Shown here in pieces: positions 6,281 through 10,808 of a stretch of 10,808 nucleotides of DNA; the first letter of the stretch is position 1, and the number at the start of each line of letters is the position of its first letter. The position numbers were made by a program, and so were the translations under genes. Under the pieces are notes generated by a model, which saw only the letters and a list, made by a program, of their open reading frames with translations, made no database searches and was not told where the DNA came from. Source of the stretch: Ignavibacteriaceae bacterium. GTDB lineage: Bacteria; Bacteroidota; Ignavibacteria; Ignavibacteriales; Ignavibacteriaceae. The stretch lies in NCBI GenBank assembly GCA_013388525.1, contig JACAFA010000151.1, forward strand, positions 1-10,808, in the 5' to 3' direction.

Positions 6281-8170
6281 ATGAGAAAACTATTAACTTT
6301 TTCAATATTAATTCTTTCCATCAGTATTTATTCTCAACCCATCCCATCACTGACACATGAAAAGAATACTTTGGATAACTCAATTAAGCAATTTGTCGGT
6401 GATTGGGTTGGTACCGGCTGGGGATGGGAAATAAGATTCAAACAAACTTCAGGTGATTTTATAAAGCAGTTCGCTGGGACGAAAGCTCAGGATATCCCTT
6501 TTGAAGGTGAGAAACATATAATGACTTTGATGGTGACACACGTAACTCAATTCTATTTTTCTGTTGATGAGTTAGGCAATGTTAAAGGCAAAGGCTCAAT
6601 AACCTATGGACTAATACCCAATCTCTGCGGTCTTTCAGCACTTACAAAACAGGTTAATGAAGCTGTGAATATGATGTCTCTGGTTCCAACAATTTTTCGA
6701 TGGGGAGCTCAGATCAGCACTAATACAATAAAAGCTTTTAACAGCGAGTGGTATCAGCAGGAAAACAAATTAGCAACTTCGCTCAGCGAATTTTCTGAAA
6801 TCACAAAATCAATGGCAGGGGTTGGGAAAGGCGCTCTAACACCAAGAGAACTTGAACAAGCTTTAATGCAATGGTATAAGGATGCTGGGTCATCTCCGGA
6901 TGTACTTAGTCTTGCTTCAACAATTTTATTCAACAGATGTGTTACAGGTTTATATAATTTCGGAAGTGGTGTGGACTGTTCAGTGCTAGGAAATATGGCC
7001 ATATCACAAAATGTTCCTTCACTTGGAAAAACTCTTGGTGATAAAGCACTCCAGATCATCCTAAAGAATCTAGCAAATGAAGTTAAGAAAAAGCTGACAG
7101 CATTGGATTTAAATTCTCAAATGAATGAACAGCTATGCTTGTGCGGTGCTGGAGTTTCTACAGCTGCCGGAACACGTATTGGTCCTGCAACATTGCAGCA
7201 GTTGATTATGGAGTTTGGACCTGCTTTAGCAAAAGCCGCTCTTTTTGAAGCTGCAATTGGAAGTCCTCCTGTTGGTTTGCTTCTTTCAATTCCGGGCGTA
7301 ACTCAGGTTCAGTATTATTACAAGGGATTAAAAAATGGTCCTGAAATACGCAGCTTTGATTTAAAAGGTACATTGACTCTAGAAGATGGGAAACCCAAAT
7401 TAAAACTAGAAATGGATGGAGATGTTTATGATGGGAGCAAAGATTTAACAATCGAGTATATGGTTAACTATAAAAAGGAAAATCCAACATTTCCGACCTG
7501 GTCTCCATTTCTGAAAGATGCAGGAGATGTTTGTGAATCAGGAACCGAAATTGTTCGTGAAAGAAAAACTGTGATAAGAAAGGAAGAATACACCGATAAA
7601 GCTACGGGTAAAAAAATAACGATTGAAATTCCTGAAGAAATTACAATTGAGAAAGAAGTTTACCAGGATGCACCATTTGCTACTTTTGATAAATCAGGAT
7701 CGCACAGAAACAATGTTAAAGTATGGCAGGAGTACGAATATTTCTGGAATGCTCATAAATTAACTGAACCAAAAGATATAGAATCAGAAAAATCAGATGA
7801 ACAGAATAAAGCACAGAAAAAAGAAATAGAAGACAGGACAAAGGAAATTGAACAAACAGGCAAAACAAGTTTTGACATTGAATTTGAAGCCGGAAAAGAA
7901 TCTGTTATACAAAACTCTGAAGCTCAGATTAAAATAATAACCAAAGTAATTGAAAATTTTCCGCAAAATAATTTTTTAATAGCTGTACTTTCAGATAGTC
8001 TTTCCAACAAAAAACTTGCAGAACAACGCGCAAATTTTATTGTTAGTAATCTTATAGCCAATGGAATCAGCGGAAATCGTTTAACTGCTCTGGGTTCAGA
8101 TAAAAAAACTACAGGAGATCTAAAGAAGAAAAAATTAAAACACACAAAAGTTGATCTGGTAAAAAAATAA
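6281..8170 (+). CDS. Exported protein with degenerate OmpA-like C-terminal domain
   Basis: The product has 629 residues with a signal peptide (1-19, SIYSQ-P). An N-terminal beta region (35-110) contains VGDWVGTGWGWEIRFKQTSG and SVDELGNVKGKGSITYG, which looks like a lipocalin-like or similar barrel. Residues 120-345 are mostly helical with hydrophobic stretches (for example 300-340), four cysteines (220, 233, 286, 288) and no recognised motif. A beta region follows (345-400; SFDLKGTLTLEDGKPKLKLE), then a charged segment KKITIEIPEEITIEKEV and a Lys/Glu-rich linker (497-526). Residues 528-629 align with OmpA-type peptidoglycan-binding domains: FDIEFEAGKESV, LAEQRANFIVSNLIANGI, LTALGS and a last HTKVDLVKK. 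The Asp and Arg used for peptidoglycan contact appear as D572 and R583, but the loop between them is four residues shorter than usual and lacks the conserved Gly and Asn. Binding may therefore be weakened or altered. It is the last gene of the run. Confidence 0.75.
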   Translation: MRKLLTFSILILSISIYSQPIPSLTHEKNTLDNSIKQFVGDWVGTGWGWEIRFKQTSGDFIKQFAGTKAQDIPFEGEKHIMTLMVTHVTQFYFSVDELGNVKGKGSITYGLIPNLCGLSALTKQVNEAVNMMSLVPTIFRWGAQISTNTIKAFNSEWYQQENKLATSLSEFSEITKSMAGVGKGALTPRELEQALMQWYKDAGSSPDVLSLASTILFNRCVTGLYNFGSGVDCSVLGNMAISQNVPSLGKTLGDKALQIILKNLANEVKKKLTALDLNSQMNEQLCLCGAGVSTAAGTRIGPATLQQLIMEFGPALAKAALFEAAIGSPPVGLLLSIPGVTQVQYYYKGLKNGPEIRSFDLKGTLTLEDGKPKLKLEMDGDVYDGSKDLTIEYMVNYKKENPTFPTWSPFLKDAGDVCESGTEIVRERKTVIRKEEYTDKATGKKITIEIPEEITIEKEVYQDAPFATFDKSGSHRNNVKVWQEYEYFWNAHKLTEPKDIESEKSDEQNKAQKKEIEDRTKEIEQTGKTSFDIEFEAGKESVIQNSEAQIKIITKVIENFPQNNFLIAVLSDSLSNKKLAEQRANFIVSNLIANGISGNRLTALGSDKKTTGDLKKKKLKHTKVDLVKK

Positions 8171-8237
8171 ATTTCCTTAGGACTTGAAGCGGCTTTGTAT
8201 ACGTTGGATGGATAATACTTTTAGAAAGAGGTGCTGA
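8171..8237. other. Convergent intergenic gap
   Basis: These 67 bases separate the end of the plus-strand operon from the convergent minus-strand gene. I see no hairpin followed by a T-run on either strand, so how the two transcripts end here is not visible. Confidence 0.5.
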
Positions 8238-8870
8238 CTAATTTTTCAAAACACTGATATTAAATTTTCGGGGTTCATTATCCGGCAAATCACTGAAGTT
8301 ATAATGGATATATTTTTCATCCTTTGACTTTTCAAGTTCATACCATTTATAGCGAATCTGTTTAAATCCCAGAATTCTCAAATCATTTGCAACAGTGTTA
8401 TGAAATTTTTCCAGTGCACTTCTTCCGGTGAAACTGTCGTGTGTAAAAACAACTATTTTATTTCTTTCATCATTCAGAATTGTAACTTTATAATTTAATC
8501 CGGAGAGTTTTTCACTAAGATACTCTCCGAAATATTTTCTTATCTCCGGCAAAGTTCTTAATTGCTGTCTGATGGTTAATTCTCTTACTTTATTTTGCAT
8601 TATCAGTACATCGTTATCTTCATCGCTGATTGCGTCGTACCTCGGAATGAAATCATACCAATAGTTCAAATCAACCAGTGTATTCTTTGCTGATTCCCAG
8701 CTATTGATTTCCTTACTATCATAATTGTTAACTGTATTGTAAATCTCTTTTAACTCTCTGAAGTACTCGGATTTCTTGGAGGGAGAAAAGCTTGAAACAG
8801 TTACGCCTACAACTGTAAGTATCAATATCGAAAGTGTTACCGAAACTATTAGTCTATGTCGCTCAAACAT
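8238..8870 (-). CDS. Membrane-anchored protein of unknown function
   Basis: The product has 210 residues. One N-terminal hydrophobic segment (8-27, after the basic start MFERHRL) looks like an uncleaved membrane anchor. The soluble part would face the periplasm by the positive-inside rule. It begins with a helical, charged region (KSEYFRELKEIYNTVNNYD), a tryptophan/tyrosine-rich stretch (NYWYDFIPRYD), then helices around RQQLRTLPEIRKYF. Next come a strand pair (YKVTILND, KIVVFTHDSF) and a helix and strand (NDLRILGFKQIRYKWYELE). The last part suggests a small alpha/beta domain, but I recognise no family. The start is uncertain in one respect: no Shine-Dalgarno sequence is visible upstream. However, an in-frame stop only seven codons before the ATG leaves no earlier ATG, and the anchor begins right after this one. 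It runs toward the plus-strand operon and is separated from lysA by 301 bp, so it may have its own promoter. Confidence 0.7.
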   Translation of the reverse strand: MFERHRLIVSVTLSILILTVVGVTVSSFSPSKKSEYFRELKEIYNTVNNYDSKEINSWESAKNTLVDLNYWYDFIPRYDAISDEDNDVLIMQNKVRELTIRQQLRTLPEIRKYFGEYLSEKLSGLNYKVTILNDERNKIVVFTHDSFTGRSALEKFHNTVANDLRILGFKQIRYKWYELEKSKDEKYIHYNFSDLPDNEPRKFNISVLKN

Positions 8871-8983
8871 GTTTTGGATAAATGATTGTCAAAAATTTCG
8901 CCATTATTGTCCTAATCGTGCACCATTTATGCCAAATTCTTGCTCTCTTAAAATTGAAAAAATTAGTAAATGATTATAAATGC

Positions 8984-9000
8984 TTTGTAATATTTACAAA
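8984..9000. repeat. Perfect 7-bp inverted repeat, possible operator
   Basis: TTTGTAA, a TAT spacer and TTACAAA form a 17-bp dyad, about 114-130 bases before the start of the minus-strand gene at 8870. The short spacer suits a dimeric DNA-binding protein better than an RNA hairpin, and no T-run follows on the minus strand. No regulator is encoded in the window. Confidence 0.35.
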
Positions 9001-9089
9001 AATAGCGGGTTTTTTATACTCAGCTTGAATGATTTGAACAAGAAATAAATTGGATTGTTTCATAATATGTCGGCGCCAATATTCAGAAT

Positions 9090-9115
9090 AAAAAAATAAA
9101 TTTAGAAAAATTTAT
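9090..9115 (-). terminator. Possible AT-only terminator after lysA
   Basis: Read on the minus strand, ATAAATTT (from 9115 down), a TTCT loop and AAATTTAT form a perfect 8-bp stem running into a T-tract (the A-run 9090-9096 on the plus strand). It lies 57 bases after the lysA stop. The stem has no G-C pairs, so it would be weak and could be a product of local base composition. Confidence 0.35.
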
Positions 9116-9171
9116 CAGTACATAATATTCTGCTGTGGAAAATACTGGTGCACAAAGATTTTAAATCATTC

Positions 9172-10338
9172 TTATTGAGAATAATAGGATTTGATTTTAT
9201 CACGCAAATTATAATTGGAAGCCATCACTTCTCCATACGCACCAACTGATCTTATCGCAATAAGATTACCTCTTTTCATTTCCGGTAGAAGAATTGACTT
9301 TCCGAATGTATCTGATGATTCACAAATCGGTCCAACAACATCATACTTTCGATATTTAATATTCGAAATTAGATTTTCGATATTCGAAAGGTTCTCTATC
9401 TTGTGATATGATTGGTACAATGCCGGGCGAATAAGTTCAGTCATTCCTGCATCGAGTATCGCAAAGTTTGTGGAGATTCCTTCTTTAATAAAAAGCACTC
9501 TTGAAATTAATGATCCGCATTGTCCGACTATTGCTCTTCCAATTTCAAAGTGAACTTCCTGATTCGGTCTTTGTTCAAGAAATTTTTCAAATACCCGGAA
9601 GTACGATTTAAAGTCTGGAATTAATTCTGAATCAGGATCCTCATAGTTAATTCCGAGTCCACCGCCAACGTTAATATTTTTTATTTGGATATTATGTTCA
9701 TCAAACCAATTTTGTATTTCATTTATTCTAATGCATAATCCTTTGAAGACATTCATATCAGTAATTTGCGAACCGATGTGAAAATGTAGTCCAATAAGTT
9801 TTATGCTTTTTAAAACAGAAAGTTTCTCAAGTACCTCTGGAAGTTCCCAGGTATTAATTCCGAATTTATTTTCTTCAAGACCTGTAGTGATGTAGTGGTG
9901 AGTATTCGCATCAACATTCGGATTAATTCTTATAGCAATAGAGGCAATTTTATTTTGAGCAGAAGCAATCGAATTAATTACTTCTAGTTCCTGAATTGAT
10001 TCCACATTAAAACAGACGATATTGTTTTCAAGTGCTGTTCTGATTTCTTTATCTGATTTTCCGACTCCGGCAAAAACTATCTCATCGTTTTTAAAACCGG
10101 TCGAAATAGCCTTCACGATTTCATTTGCACTAACGCAATCAGCTCCCAATCCTGCATCGCTTATTAACTTCAGAATTCTGTCATTAGAGTTTGCTTTTAG
10201 TGCATAATGAATTTTATAATTTAGTTTTGAAGATTCTTTGTTTAGCTCTTCAAGTGTTTTTTTTAGAAGATCGAGATCATAATAATAGAAAGGAGTTTCC
10301 AACTCATTAAACTTTGATAGTAATTCTTTGCTGAACAT
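9172..10338 (-). CDS. lysA: Diaminopimelate decarboxylase
   Basis: LysA removes CO2 from meso-diaminopimelate to give L-lysine, the last step of the pathway, in the cytoplasm with pyridoxal phosphate. The 388-residue product has the expected order: YALKAN with the cofactor lysine K48, NVESIQEL, HFHIGSQ (185-191), the phosphate-binding VGGGLGI (224-230), EIGR (265-268), and CESSD with the catalytic C339 and E340 from the partner subunit. GAYGEVMASNYNLR completes the active site near the C-terminus. EIGR in place of EPGR is usual for Bacteroidota-type enzymes as I remember them. Between YHKIEN and YDVVGPICESSD there is a longer loop than I expect, SNIENLISNI, which carries a DNA repeat (separate entry). 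The enzyme should be functional, since no core motif is missing. The ATG has AGAGGGA upstream, touching the TGA of the preceding aspartokinase gene, so the two are likely co-transcribed and perhaps translationally coupled. Confidence 0.95.
   Translation of the reverse strand: MFSKELLSKFNELETPFYYYDLDLLKKTLEELNKESSKLNYKIHYALKANSNDRILKLISDAGLGADCVSANEIVKAISTGFKNDEIVFAGVGKSDKEIRTALENNIVCFNVESIQELEVINSIASAQNKIASIAIRINPNVDANTHHYITTGLEENKFGINTWELPEVLEKLSVLKSIKLIGLHFHIGSQITDMNVFKGLCIRINEIQNWFDEHNIQIKNINVGGGLGINYEDPDSELIPDFKSYFRVFEKFLEQRPNQEVHFEIGRAIVGQCGSLISRVLFIKEGISTNFAILDAGMTELIRPALYQSYHKIENLSNIENLISNIKYRKYDVVGPICESSDTFGKSILLPEMKRGNLIAIRSVGAYGEVMASNYNLRDKIKSYYSQ
9347..9390. repeat. In-frame TCGAA-type repeat inside lysA
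   Basis: ATATTCGAAA occurs at 9359-9368 and 9380-9389, exactly 21 bp (seven codons) apart. TTTCGA...TCGAAA arms frame both halves: TTTCGATATTCGAAA at 9375-9389 is a perfect dyad, and the 9347-9368 half has matching outer 6-bp arms. It encodes SNIENLISNI in a surface loop of LysA. It looks like a small in-frame duplication or the remnant of a dispersed repeat. Confidence 0.55.
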
Positions 10339-10352
10339 TTTATTTGTCCCTC

Positions 10353-10808
10353 TCAGCTGGAGAATATTCCGTTGAGAGAATTGAGTGCATCTTTTTTATC
10401 ATTGGAACTTACAAGAATTGAAATGCTGTGTCTGCTTCCGCCGTAAGAAATCATTCTTAATTTAAAGTACTTCAGCGCTTCAAGTATTTTGTTGATGATT
10501 CCTTTTTGCTCGATTAAATTTTCTCCGACAACGCAGATGATCGTTTGGTCTGAATCAACTTCAACTGCGCCATAATATTTCAACTCATCAACGATTTCTG
10601 AGAGATATGTTGTGTCATCAATTGTAACGGAGACGGCGACTTCAGAAGTAGTAATCATATCGATTGGAGTTTTAAATCGCTCGAAGACCTCAAAAACTTT
10701 CCTTAAAAAACCATAAGCCAAAAGCATCCTACCGGATTTTATTTTTATTGCTGTTATTCCGTCCTTTGCTGCAACAGCTTTTATTCCCTTACCATTTGCT
10801 TCGTCTGA
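10353..10808 (-). CDS. lysC: Aspartokinase, C-terminal ACT domains (partial)
   Basis: This is the end of an aspartate kinase, which phosphorylates L-aspartate in the first step of the diaminopimelate/lysine, threonine and methionine pathway. The frame is open to the right window edge, so an internal ATG at 10727 is not the start and the catalytic domain lies outside. The visible 151 residues begin with the end of the linker and the first ACT domain: GIKAVAAKDGITAIKIKSGRM, broken here as GIKAVAAKDG and ITAIKIKSGRM, then LLAYGFLRKVFEVFERF and the PIDMITTSEVAVSVTIDD signature. The second ACT domain follows, with IICVVGENL and RMISYGGSRHSISILV. These are standard regulatory domains where lysine or threonine binds for feedback control; which one cannot be told here. 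It ends without a homoserine dehydrogenase part, so it is monofunctional at this end. lysA follows after 14 bp. The symbol is by role and could differ between isozymes. Confidence 0.9.
   Translation of the reverse strand, partial: SDEANGKGIKAVAAKDGITAIKIKSGRMLLAYGFLRKVFEVFERFKTPIDMITTSEVAVSVTIDDTTYLSEIVDELKYYGAVEVDSDQTIICVVGENLIEQKGIINKILEALKYFKLRMISYGGSRHSISILVSSNDKKDALNSLNGIFSS

Larger units (their letters stand above)
8871..9171. other. AT-rich intergenic region upstream of 8238-8870 gene
   Basis: The region has no convincing gene: a plus-strand frame through 8776-8973 mostly overlaps the minus-strand gene and has no coding character. It holds an inverted repeat (8984-9000), a possible minus-strand terminator (9090-9115), the octamer CATAATAT twice (9061-9068 and 9121-9128), and GGCGCC at 9072-9077. 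A promoter for the downstream minus-strand gene should be here, but I could not identify convincing promoter elements. Confidence 0.6.

Noticed and set aside
8846..8890. TTTGACA plus CATGTTTG as a Bacteroidota-type promoter on the minus strand
   Set aside because: The downstream element would overlap the start codon of the 8870 gene, and no later plausible start exists, so the match is probably chance.
9534..9545. EIGR instead of EPGR in LysA as a possible inactivating change
   Set aside because: Bacteroidota-type LysA proteins commonly have a non-proline residue here as I recall, and all other active-site motifs are intact.
10353..10727. ATG at 10727 as the start of a small separate ACT protein
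   Set aside because: The frame continues upstream with typical aspartokinase residues (AAKDG, IKIKSGRM) to the window edge.
1..10808. CRISPR array, tRNA, rRNA, insertion sequence or toxin-antitoxin pair
   Set aside because: No regularly spaced repeats, no transposase or integrase, no tRNA-like or rRNA sequence and no toxin-antitoxin-like small gene pair were seen on either strand.

Overview
The window looks like chromosomal DNA from an AT-rich member of the Bacteroidota/Ignavibacteriota side of the FCB group, most likely Ignavibacteriales. Three things point there. The first gene ends in a type IX secretion sorting domain of the 'FQNYPNPFNPST' style that is very frequent in Ignavibacteria. 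Several genes have clear Shine-Dalgarno sequences, which typical Bacteroidetes largely lack. LysA carries the clade-style CESSD and GAYGEVMAS motifs. The taxonomic call is from motif memory, not a database search.

Plus strand, 1-8170: eight genes in the same direction with short gaps (15-66 bp), which looks like one transcription unit whose promoter lies left of the window. In order: the 3' end of a T9SS-exported beta-propeller-type protein; an OmpA-family protein with a normal peptidoglycan-binding domain; a secreted protein with an acidic tail; two small lipoproteins; a 512-residue exported protein with a CsgG/TolB-like N-terminal region and an Ig-like middle; an RDD-family membrane protein with two tandem beta-rich extracytoplasmic repeats; and a 629-residue exported protein ending in a shortened OmpA-like domain. 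Apart from OmpA, RDD and the sorting domain, none belongs to a family I can name with confidence. Nearly all products are predicted to sit in or cross the envelope, so I read this as a largely uncharacterised cell-envelope operon. Function is not established.

Minus strand, 8238-10808: a small membrane-anchored protein of unknown function (8238-8870), a 301-bp AT-rich gap holding an inverted repeat and a possible terminator, then diaminopimelate decarboxylase (lysA, 9172-10338) directly downstream of the 3' end of aspartokinase (10353 to the window edge). The last two form a lysine/diaminopimelate pair with a 14-bp gap, and the lysC stop codon abuts the lysA ribosome binding site.

The most unusual signals are small sequence insertions inside conserved protein domains. 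Three perfect or near-perfect hairpins lie in frame inside the T9SS sorting domain of the first gene (346-365, 399-417, 423-440). A 21-bp-spaced repeat with TTTCGA/TCGAAA arms lies in frame inside lysA (9347-9390). Both look like palindromic mini-elements tolerated in coding sequence. A second theme is a beta-rich pattern (D-x-x-G-x-V ... G-x-[LI]-[ST]-Y) that seems to recur in three otherwise unrelated proteins of the plus-strand operon.
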